From Cryoendolithus antarcticus (Eukaryota; Ascomycota; Dothideomycetes; Cladosporiales; Cladosporiaceae): a stretch of 64,000 nucleotides of DNA. The DNA is taken from the NCBI GenBank assembly GCA_002077065.1, contig NAJO01000001.1, positions 620,001-684,000 of the forward strand. The letters run 5' to 3'. Positions 22,043 through 32,001 of the stretch are shown one piece after another (the stretch's first letter is position 1; every line of letters starts with the position of its first letter). A program made the translations under genes and the position numbers. The notes under the pieces are model-generated. The model was not told the origin of the DNA, ran no database searches, and was given only the letters and a program-made list of their open reading frames with translations.

Positions 22043-23910
22043 TGGACCACTCACCGAATGCGGACCTAAGAAGACGAGACAGCGACAGGAGATTTACTAA
22101 GCATGACTCAGCTCGCATGAACGGGACCGGAGCTCGCAAGGTACTAGAAGTGCCGAAGCGAGACCGAGCGTCAGCAAGTCGCGCGAAGCCGTCCAGCAAC
22201 TGTACACACCTGTTGCCCGAAGTGGCCATAGGTCTTTAATATGAGGTTCGGAGGATTCGCACCGATCTCAATGGCACGACCTCCACATCAAGCATATATA
22301 CCGATGACCGCAGTGATTCCTCGCCATCCCGCATACACATGAGAAGCATCTGAAGCACGCGACACGAACTTACCCTCGACATTACTCTCCCATTCGACAC
22401 AGGAACTTCGCCATGGCATCCACATCCCTTACAACCGCAGCAGCCATCGGCGGAGGTATCGTCCCGCTCGCCCTCGGCGCAGGCTTCATATTCCGGCCTG
22501 CACTGTCCGGCCTCGTCTTTCCCTTCCTTGCCGATCGATGTGCGAAAGATCAATGGAGAGAGTGTCTCCCAGTTATCGCTATGCATGGTGAGGTCCAGCT
22601 GGACAGGTCAAATAGAGCACGATCGGAGCAGGACTCAATTGAATGATCGGCGTATCGTGGGCACGCACTCGGCTGCCCAGGCCAGCGATCACCTCGGCGG
22701 CCATGGTGCTGTTGAAAATCGCCTTCGGAGCCCCATCGCGGCGCACGAGCATTACGATCATGAGGCACAGCTGTGCTCAACTAAGCGGGCATTACACTAC
22801 CCGCTCCATGTTGCACCAGGATACGCCAGGCCAGTACACTGTCGTATCGAAAGACCGCACCATATCCTGCACTCGCGCGGCGTCCATGTTGATTAGTGGC
22901 ATGCGGTCCTGTTCATCTTAGACAGCGTAGAACGTTCAGACTCTAATTGATTGTGAGAGCACATTCTTGCAATCCAGGCTTGACTCGGACACGAAGGTGG
23001 GCGTAATACCACGCTAGGATCTCAAACCCAGACAGCTCGCTTGCGGATGGCATCCAGCCGGCAGATGTAGCGCCTGGAAGCGTGATTGAGATGCACTGGT
23101 TGCTCGTGTGACACCGACAGCATGGTCCGCACTGTATGAACCGCTGCATTACGGTAGTGGCTCTGTCCACGCCTTCCGTGGTAATTGTCTTGATCTGCCG
23201 AGCGTTGACGTGCGGTCGCGTTGAAAGTCAGTAGAACCAGCGCGAATGGCCCCAAGTGGCTGTCTCACAGTCCCTCGAGATCTGATGCGAATGCCTTCTA
23301 GCTCTTCGAGTACTACGTTCAGACCCCGGCTCAAGATTGAGCGGAGTATCCCACGCCATTGTTACAAGAATTCCGGCATCCAACTAAGGTAGGTGCGGAA
23401 TGTGGATGCCGCTGTGCCACACGCCGGCGTTCAAAACCCTGGTCAGAAGCTTGATTGATCAACTTGTCAACGCCCATGCAAGTCGCCCTTCCCGTAGGAG
23501 TCCACAACACTTCAGTGGTGCACGGGCAGCGATGGTCGACGTCAAGCACTCGATGCTGGCTTTCGTGCCTCACTCCAGTATGGCTAGGCCGGCAAATGCC
23601 CCGGGTGCGAGGCCACGTTGCATAACGCTTTCTCTAGCTGGCGAGCGCGGAAAGTGTTCGGAATGCGCTATGCTCGAGCTGGCAGCTCGTCCGTTGAGTG
23701 CAATATACGGAGATGACAGCTCAATGCGTGATCTACGCGCTGCAGTACGTGCCTGCCTGCTGCTGATGATTCACATTTGACACTTGCGTTGCGGCAACGT
23801 GGTGCTGTGCTCCGAGACTTATCGAACATCGCTGTTGTACTTCCTCTACCCTCTGCTTTCACGCGTTTTTGGCAGAGCTGCTTTCTACTGTCATATCACC
23901 GACCGTCACA
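22043..23910. other. Intergenic between two MFS genes, with possible gene remnants
   Basis: About 1.9 kb with no supported intact gene. A short frame at 22413-22646 starts with a hydrophobic helix (IGGGIVPLALGAGFIFRPALSGLVF) and vaguely resembles the start of DUF4267-like small membrane proteins, but the frame then degenerates. The rest is mixed short frames. Confidence 0.35.
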
Positions 23911-25588
23911 ATGGTGGAAAAGCACATTGCCGTTCTTGCTGAGGAGGACAGTACCACAGTGAAGTCGCAACCCCTCCCCAGTGGCCTCTGCTATTCGCGA
24001 ACATGACGAGGCGCACTACATTAATCCAGAGATTGAGAAGCGTGTACTTCGCAAGCTGGACTGGCGGGTAGTACCAGTACTCTGGTTCCTGTTCTTGGTG
24101 TCATTCGTTGATCGAGGCAATATCGGTACTCATTGATGGCATGAATTGATCGATGCGCTATCGCTGCTAATTCAATCGTAGGCAATGCAAAGATCCAAAG
24201 CATGGACAAGTCGCTCCATCTTATCGGCAACCGTTACAACATGGCTGTCATGGTCTTCACGCTAGCATATGTTGTGCCCGGTGTTCCAGCGAACATCATC
24301 TTCAAGCTGGTGTGCCCGAAGTCGCTGTCGGCTATGATGTTCATTTGGTGCGTCTCTCCGGCAGTCGATGCTCGTCGAAGGCTAAAGTCTATCAGGGGTT
24401 TTTTGGTCATGGGCCAAGGCTTTACAAGATCGTACGCTGGACTGGTGGTCTGTCGCTTCTTGATGGGCATCTTCGAAGCGGGCTTCGTCCCAGGCTGCGC
24501 ATACCTCATCGGATCTTACTACAAGCGCAACGAGTTCCTGCGGCGATACACTGTCTTCTTTAGCGCAGCAATTGCGGCAGGCGCGTTCAATGGGCTGTTT
24601 GCGACACTTCTCGCAATGGCTGACGGGACGAACGGCCTTGAAGGTGAGTATTGCACTCGTCACGGCCAGGACGTGACTAACACAACACTAGGCTGGAGGT
24701 GGATCTTCATCGTCGAGGGCATCATCACGTCCAGTGTCAGCGTCCTTGCATGTTTTGTCATTCCCGAGCTCCCTGAGAAGACTAGCATGCTCAATACGGA
24801 AGAGAAGGCTGTATTACTGGAGAGACTTCGCCAGGACGGCGGTGAGGTCGTCGACGACCGGATCGGGAAGCATGTGATGGAGGCACTGCTCGATTGGAAA
24901 GTCTGGCTAGCGTGAGTGCACTGTGATTGATGGTTCGCGCTTGACTGCTGACACGAACAGCACCTTGACCTACATCGGTGCCGAAGAGAATGCCTCGAGC
25001 GTTGTCGCTTTCCAGCCGATGATCTTAAAGGGTCCCGGGTACACTTCAACCAAAGCACGGCTTCACTTGATTCCGATCTACGTTGTGGCATTCGTTATGT
25101 CACTGAGCTGTGCCTGGCTCTCTGAGCGTCTCGGTCAACGATACTTGTTCACACTTCTTGGGTGCATCGTTGGCATCGTCGACCTCGAAATCGAGCTTGC
25201 TCAGCCAAAGTCTGCTAGCGTACGATACGCCGGTATGTTCTTCTTGACGGCCGGAGGATATATCGTCATGCCCATACAGGTCGTCTGGCTCGCGATCAAT
25301 GTGGGCAAAGGGTATAAGAGGACAGTAGCGTTCGAAATGGTTATTGCAGTCGGCAATTGCGGGGCGTTCATCTCGTCGAATGTGTTCTTGACGTCGGAAG
25401 CGCCGAAGTACCACCTCGGGTTTAGCGTCGGCATGGGAATGTCTATTTTGGCGACGGTGACCAGTACGCTCATGTATATTGGTCTGAAGATGGAGGACAG
25501 GCAGCGTGATCGAGATGCGAGGGCTGATCTGTTGAACGATGAGGAGCTGACTGGGGAGAAACTCCCGGACTTCAGGTATCATCTTTGA
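23911..25588 (+). pseudogene. Dal5/allantoate-permease-type MFS transporter with disrupted 5' end
   Basis: Anion:cation symporter subfamily (allantoate, pantothenate, nicotinate type). Exons: 23911-24125, 24182-24347, 24396-24643, 24692-24911, 24961-25588, with four short introns (48-56 nt). Joined blocks are typical: VDRGNIGNAKIQSMD, YNMAVMVFTLAYVVPGVPANI, GFTRSYAGLVVCRFLMGIFEAGFVPGC, and GWRWIFIVEG. Two introns are multiples of three, so they read through in the raw frame. Problem: the frame opened by ATG 23911 (MVEKHIAVLAEED) hits TGA at 24004, while the conserved frame (AIREHDEAHYINPEIEKR) has no Met and is stopped at 23960. A +1 shift must occur between 23963 and 24003. A 31-nt GT-AG intron at 23951-23981 would fix the frame but is shorter than any other intron here. 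About 480-490 residues. Confidence 0.7.
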
Positions 25589-25631
25589 GGAATCATAGTA
25601 TTGCATCAGGCTCAGCGATTGGGACAGCCAA
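25589..25631. other. 43-bp convergent spacer
   Basis: Only 43 bases separate the stop codons of the Dal5-type gene (+) and the 2EXR gene (-), so their 3' untranslated regions probably overlap. Confidence 0.5.
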
Positions 25632-26684
25632 TCACCTCATGGCTCTGGGGTTCTCAGGCCAAGATGACGCAAACCCACGTCCTATTCCAATAGGTCGTGG
25701 AGGCGGTGTAACTGCCCGGCCGATGCGATTGCACTTCCGAGGGCAGAGGCGGAAGAGGGCTGCAGGTCGCACCTTTGGGACCATGTCTTCGTAGCCGCGC
25801 TCACTCAGCGTTTGCTTGATAGTGTCATTCGCTTCCTGAAGATTCAGCGGCTCGAAGTTCTGACGTGCTGTTACGTTGAAGCTTTGCTCGCATTCTCGTG
25901 CAAGGCTTAGTAGGTCAGCCATCTTTGCGGCCTCGTCAACATCAATCACCTGCACCAGCGCGTCGCCAAGCAGGCCAAATAAGCCAGTCATAGCAGCAAT
26001 ACGGATATCCTGATGTATCACAACGGTCTTCATGACGACGCTCCACTTGTCCAAGTGTCGCAGTGCTCGCGTGCCAGAAAGCATGGCCCGTCGATAGGCT
26101 TGCACGTGCTCCATACCAGACTCGTGTGGGTAAACTCCACCAGGACTAGACGGATCCGCAAACCTTGCTACCTCCTCGCCTGGATGTGGCTTCAGGCAGG
26201 AGTCCAGAAAGGAGAACATTATTGATGCATTACCAGACAACTGTAGCGCGTCGAAGCTTAAAGCGCGTAGAGGCATACCATATGCGTCATCGTCGTATGT
26301 AGTCATCGCACGCCAGTTCATGTAGACCGAGTCTCGTTGTGAGTCTTCCCATCAATCGTTCACCTGGAGGTAGCAGTACCATTTCGAGTCTAGGGGACGC
26401 AAGCGGAAGGGATCCACCATGCGGCCAGTCTCTTGAGCCACACGACGTGCCTCATGAGAGACACTCCAGATGGCCGGAGGGCGTGTGTTCATGCGCGTGA
26501 TGTGATGCAGCCAACAAGGAACCCGACCATCCCATTCGGATTCAAAGAGGTCGGATTCCGGACGGTCAAGTTCGCAGATCCGGTGAGGAAGACAATTTCG
26601 CCAGATCTGCTCGCGAACTTCAAGCGGGAGTCGAGTAAAAGCGGTGAAAATGATCCGGTGAGTCGAGAGAAGGTCGAATTTCAA
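25632..26684 (-). pseudogene. 2EXR-domain protein with in-frame TGA
   Basis: The N-terminal part has the 2EXR (F-box-like fungal) signature FTRLPLEVREQIWRNCLP, followed by PPAIWSVSHEARRVA. After ..WYCYLQVND an in-frame TGA (26352-26354) occurs, and the same frame continues without interruption as WEDSQRDSVYMNW and then some 230 further codons to a second stop at 25632. The VYMNW block after the strand is part of the same domain, so the two halves belong to one 350-codon gene. No intron with acceptable length removes the TGA (the only donor-like site would give an intron under 35 nt). The likely reading is a nonsense mutation, for example CGA to TGA. Role of 2EXR proteins is unknown. Confidence 0.7.
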
Positions 26685-27592
26685 TGTGCTCGGGTGATTG
26701 AACAGTCTCAGGCATCATGAGGGCGGCCTTTGCTACGACAAGGACCTTCTGTGCGACCAAATAGCCCCATCGACTCGGACAGCACTCGGAGGCAAATGCC
26801 GTGGTTAATCTGCTCGTGACGTATGCGGAGTTTTGCCAGTGTGACACAAGCTGTTCTGATCGTTTACCCTTTTATGGTCCTGAGGAAGGAATGTAGACCG
26901 TCTCAGTCCTTGACCGCCAGCACGACCAGAGCCCCAAGATCTTATCAAATCACGAGATGCGCTGCTCGGTCATGTTTCGCGAGCGAGTCATGTAGCTCTC
27001 GCTTACCACTTCTCCGACGACGGAGTGATCTTACAAGTATCTCGCAACGAGAACATCCCCAAATAGAGCATTGCGTGATCAAAGAATCCACAACAAGAGC
27101 ACCCACAACGTGAGATCTGGCTTGAAGACAAGCGCTGCAGTCAACACGACAGTCTTGTCTCGGCGGTTATACACGAGCTCGAAGCCGTGGGAATAGTGCT
27201 GGGACAAACTCTGGCCTGCAAGAAACGTCTTGTGACGAGGGCAACAACAAAAGGGCTCCAACTGCCTTCTCGATGAAATGGCAGCTGTAGCCGCCCCAAT
27301 CTCGGAACAGCAATGTTTGCCACGCAGAGGGGTATTGCGGGGTTCGTGATTCCACCCAGGGGATCGATACATGTACCAACGGGCTCAATCCGATGCTGCG
27401 AATGGCATGGACTTCTAATTACGGTGATCCGGGCGAGACGGTAACGATCGTCATGTTGGTTGGAAAGTTCGCCTCGTAAGTCACAGGTATTGCTGCTCTT
27501 ATACCCTCTCCTTCGTCGTCTGGTTTCCGTTCCTTATTGCCTTCGACGCAACTGATTTTTACCACAATAATCCATACTCGCCTCTCAACCTA
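26685..27592. other. Intergenic, promoter side of the transketolase gene
   Basis: About 900 bases between divergent genes. The last 100 bases before ATG 27593 are C/T-rich (CCCTCTCCTTCG). No supported ORF or RNA gene. Confidence 0.4.
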
Positions 27593-29906
27593 ATGCCCAA
27601 GCGAAAGATGGCGACCGCAGACGTCCAGACCAACGGCCATGTGAAGTCGTCAAAGTATGGCGACAACATGGTCAATGGGCTTCTGCATAAGGAGCAGAAG
27701 CCAAGCGCGCCCGCCGGGAAGAACACAGACAAAGACGAGATTCAACTGGTGCTACAGAGTTTCCGACTACTGATTGCCGACCTCTGCCAACAGTTCAACA
27801 TGGGCCATCCAGGGTCTGCCATTGGAATGGCAGCACTTGGAGTCGCTTTGTGGAAGTACGGAATGAAGTATGCGCCTCACACACCGACATGGTTCAACCG
27901 AGACCGCTTTTTGCTCTCAAACGGTCATGCCTGTCTATTTCAATACGTTGGTCTTCGCTGGCAATCGTAGGGCGACGTGAGCTGACACGTGGACAGGCAA
28001 ATCACTACTTAGCGAACTACAAATCAATGACATGGGAGCAGCTCTTGTCATATCACTCCGAGCGGCCAGACTCACTTTGTCCAGGCCACCCTGAGATAGA
28101 GCACGAGGGCGTAGAGCTCACAACAGGGCCTCTCGGTCAAGGTATTGCCAATGCCGTTGGTCTGGCAATCGCGACAAAGAACCTAGCAGCAACCTACAAT
28201 CGACCTGGTTTCGATGTCGTCAACAATCACACTTGGTGTATCGTTGGAGATGCATGTCTCCAAGAGGGTCTTGGGTGCGAGGCTTTCTCTTACGCCGGTC
28301 ACCTGAAGCTCACGAATCTCACCGTATTGTACGACAACAATCAAATCTCCTGCGATGGCAGTGTGGATCTGACGAACACCGAGGACGTGAACATGAAGAT
28401 GGAGGCATGCGGTTGGGAAGTCTTGGACGTTATGGACGGCGTCAACGACGTTGAAGCCATCGTGGCAGCACTAGAGAAGGGTCGCGATACGAGCCGGACA
28501 AAGCCACTGTTCGTTAACATCCGCAGTATCATTGGTGTGGGCAGCGCAGTCGCCGGCAAGGCCGTCTCGCACGGTGCACCGCTCGGCACACAAAATATCG
28601 CCGACATGAAGAAGGCCTACGGCTGGGATACAGAGAAGAAGTTCTACCTTCCAGATCAAGTCAAGGACTTCTACAAGGACATCCCCGCGCGAGGCGAGAA
28701 GTGGGTATCGCAGTGGCATGAGCTTGTCAACAAGTACAAGCAAGCTCATCCCGATCTTGCAGCCGAGTTTCAAGCACGCGTTGAGGGCAGGATACCATCA
28801 GACTGGGCTAAGAGCATTCCACCAAGCTTCCCGACAGAAGACACACCAACGCGCAAAGCCAACAACTATGTCATGAAGGAGGCGTTCGGCGATATCAAGG
28901 CATTCATGGTCGGTACTGCCGATCTCACGCCATCTGTCAACATGACTTGGAAGAACTACGAAATTTTCAATCCCCCCGACTTGAAGCCTACGAGTAAGTC
29001 TACATTCTCCCTCCGAGATTACATCGGCACCACTGACATCGTGCAGGCGGATCTGTCGGGAGCTACAAAGGTCGCTACATTCACTACGGCATTCGTGAAC
29101 ACGTCATGGGCGCCATCGCCAATGGTCTCGCTGCGTACAACCCGGGCACATTCATTCCGATAACATCATCATTCTTCATGTTCTACCTGTACGCTGCCCC
29201 TGCGGTACGAATGGGTGCCCTACAACGCCTGCCAGTCATTCATGTGGCGACCCACGACAGCATCGGTGGCGGTGAAGACGGCCCCACGCATCAGCCAGTA
29301 GAGCTGGCGGCGCTGTACCGCGCAATGCCCAACATGCACTACATCCGGCCCGCAGACAGCGAAGAAGTTGCAGGTGCCTGGGAGGTCTCGGTCAACTATA
29401 AGCAAGGTCCTAGCATGATTTCGGTGAGCAGGCAGACGCTTCCTCAAACCGGCATAACCTCGCGAGAAGGCCTTAAGAAGGGTGCCTATGTCGCGAAAGA
29501 GGTTCAGGATGCGGACGTCACCCTCATTGGTGTCGGAGCAGAGTTCCACTTCGCTGTGAAGCTCGCAGAGAAGCTCGGGATCAAAGCCCGCGTTGTCTCC
29601 TTCCCCAGCTACGCGCTGTTCCGCGAGCAGAGCAAGGAGTACCAGCGCTCAGTGCTGCGGCGAAACGAAGGCATTCCAAGCGTGGTTATTGAGCCGTACG
29701 TCAGTCTCGGATGGGAGCGGTACGCGGATGCTGGGTTTAACATGCGAAGTTTCGGGCACAGTCTGCCAGGCAAATACATCTACGACTACTTCGGCTTCAA
29801 CATCGACAGCATGAAGCGCAAAACGGAGACCTTTGTGAGCGATTGGAAGAACGGGAGCATTGGACGAGGGGAGTATACTGAGCTTATCGATGGATCGGCG
29901 CACTGA
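27593..29906 (+). CDS. Transketolase family, probable dihydroxyacetone-synthase type
   Basis: Thiamine-diphosphate enzyme that moves two-carbon units from ketose phosphates. The closest style is the fungal dihydroxyacetone synthase group, where formaldehyde is the acceptor (xylulose 5-P + HCHO to dihydroxyacetone + glyceraldehyde 3-P). Exons: 27593-27946, 27997-28993, 29047-29906; introns 27947-27996 (GTTGGT..GACAG) and 28994-29046 (GTAAGT..TGCAG). Motifs: GHPGSAIGMAALGVALW, LSNGHACLFQY, TPP-binding VGDACLQEGLGCEA..YDNNQISCDG, and the pyrimidine-domain block THDSIGGGEDGPTHQPVE. 736 residues. The C-terminus (GSAH) is not a PTS1 signal, so peroxisomal location as in methylotrophic yeasts is not indicated. 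A cytosolic transketolase paralogue remains possible. Confidence 0.88.
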
Positions 29907-32001
29907 ATCCGTCCGAAGGGGGGGTTCCAGTCCCGGCGAGTTTCTATATACACTGCGCCAGCGATTCGTCTTTTTCAGTGTAGCGTTAGTCACGATGTAG
30001 TACCTGAATTCGACGCCTAAAGCATCAGAAATGCATCACCTCCGGCAGTGCAGATCGTCGATGGCCGTTGCACATATTGTTCAAGTACTGCCACACGGGC
30101 GATGTCAGCTCTGGTGACTGCCACCGGCTCGTCGCCGGTCAGGATACTCGGCACCGAGTAGTGTTTGATGATGCCGAACACTGAAGTCACGTCGGCATTG
30201 TCTCTCCACGACAACGTGTAGAGTGTGATTGCGGATGATGTACCTAGAACCCTTTACCGCCAATCACAAGGACACGGGCGCTCCCGACGCCAAGGACCAG
30301 CTTCGTTGTAGCTGCAACCTCATATGCTGTCTCTTGGTCAATCTGAACCACTACTGTACCTACCATTGCCTATCTCAAGCGCCGACGGCCGAGCATCACC
30401 CATTACGACGACACGGGTGGTCTAGTTGACTCGTGTTGACAGACTGTCAGCATTCATCTGATCCATCGTGTCAGACGGTCAAGCCAGGCTCACGTGTGGA
30501 CTGCAACCATCGCTCGCCCAGCCTACTGTGATCTCGCCGACACGCCTTCCCTCTGCTGAGAATTTCTAAAGCGTACAGTCTTTTTCACTCTTCCCGTGGT
30601 GGCCGCGAATCGCTGTCGTGCATTCCGTTCGATTAAAGAGAACATGAGCACAAGGTGCACTACGACGCTGGATCCGGGCTGTGGTGCTACCAGTGAAGAG
30701 CTGCCATGCACTGAAGCTACCAGGTATTTGTCAATTTTCCTGGTCTTTGCGACTTGGGGCCTGCCGCATATCCGCCTTCGCAGACCAGCATCAAGGGTCT
30801 CGGCCGCTTCGGTACTGCATTGCGCAGCAAAGGGAGCGCATGATGGCGGAGACCTGGCAAACAAGGTATCCACGGAAATGGCACTCGCACCAATCGCACC
30901 AGGCTCGTAAGACCAAGTCGATGGCTCACTCAACAACGCACGGTACGCTCGCTGAGGCCGAAGGTGTGAGCCTTTGAAAGCAACTTATCTCGAGGCGTCC
31001 ATGTGTTGACGAGTGTTGACTAAGCGCCCTCATCAGCCTCGAACAAGACTCCTTCCCGTGGCCGCCTCGAGATCGCCCTTGGCCAGACCCGCGTCTGTCG
31101 CACAGAAACAAGTCTAGAGCTGCCTCGGACTTCATTCCCGCGGTGACAACGCACCAGAAAGCAGGCCACAGCAATAGCAGGTTTGGATAGATCGAGATAA
31201 ACCACGGAGCAGCGCTGCTAGGCGTGAACCGTCTTTCCCCTTCCACTCAACGCATGTACTGCATGAGATTTGCCGGCGTTTTGGCCACTGTCGTCATCGC
31301 AACGACGCTTATCTCGCTGACATGGTCGCATGCTCTGTGCTGCAACTCACTACGCGCGCCACAATAGTACTCGGACTGAATGGTCGGCTACAGTACCTTG
31401 CTCCATTGATTTCAGAGCTCGGATCGGCGTCTTCCCCGAATCGCATCAGCTCGTGTCTGTATCATGAGCGACCTCATGCCGTCACTTTGACGGCAGCATA
31501 GCCTCCAGATCGGTGCAGTGCTGTCCATCGCGCGATGAAGGTACTGTGCGACATCGCTGTACTGGAATTTGGCTGCATACCCGGGGCCGCAAGACTTCCT
31601 GCGCATCGGGTACGATCTGCGAATTTTGCACGCCGCAGGCCGTGTTAGCTTCGTCGGCTCTATGCCCTTCTCGTACGGCGCCTTTGGTAAGCCAGAGCTG
31701 CGCAAGTATCTCGCGTGGCCGCCACCACTTCGCTTGCGGAGGATCAGCACTACTTCAGTGATCGTGCAGCGACCTGTTTCATTCTTGATCGCACGGGTGT
31801 GAGGTAGAGGGGGCATGCGCATGCTGTTGATAGCCACACAACGTGGCAGCGCACGAGCACAAATAGACGTGTTATCCCATGCTTCATGCAGCTCCTCTTC
31901 TGCACTACAGCAGACACTTCTCTCCACCCTGCAACACCATCTTTCGTCAATCACTCAACACACTCTGCGGCTCATTGCCCCCTATCTCGCCTACTTTCAC
32001 C
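29907..32001. other. 2.1-kb intergenic region before the HoxX-like gene
   Basis: No supported gene. On the minus strand around 30010-30360 two short frames look loosely like pieces of a Rossmann-fold oxidoreductase, but they are separated by stops and not convincing. The HoxX-like gene's leader (about 31870-32001) is C/A/T-rich, typical of a 5' untranslated region. Confidence 0.35.

Noticed and set aside
26352..26354. Programmed TGA readthrough or genetic-code change as explanation of in-frame TGAs
   Set aside because: TGA ends several intact genes here and the stop context lacks the known readthrough-favouring bases; simple nonsense mutation is more economical.
30010..30420. Minus-strand fragments resembling an NAD-dependent oxidoreductase (GDEPVAVTRADIARVAV; VVVQIDQETAYEVAA)
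   Set aside because: Separated by stops, no joined Rossmann motif, similarity only impressionistic; at best an old relic.
31412..31954. 180-codon minus-strand frame before the HoxX-like gene
   Set aside because: Cys/Arg-rich chance composition, overlaps the HoxX-like leader, no conserved block.
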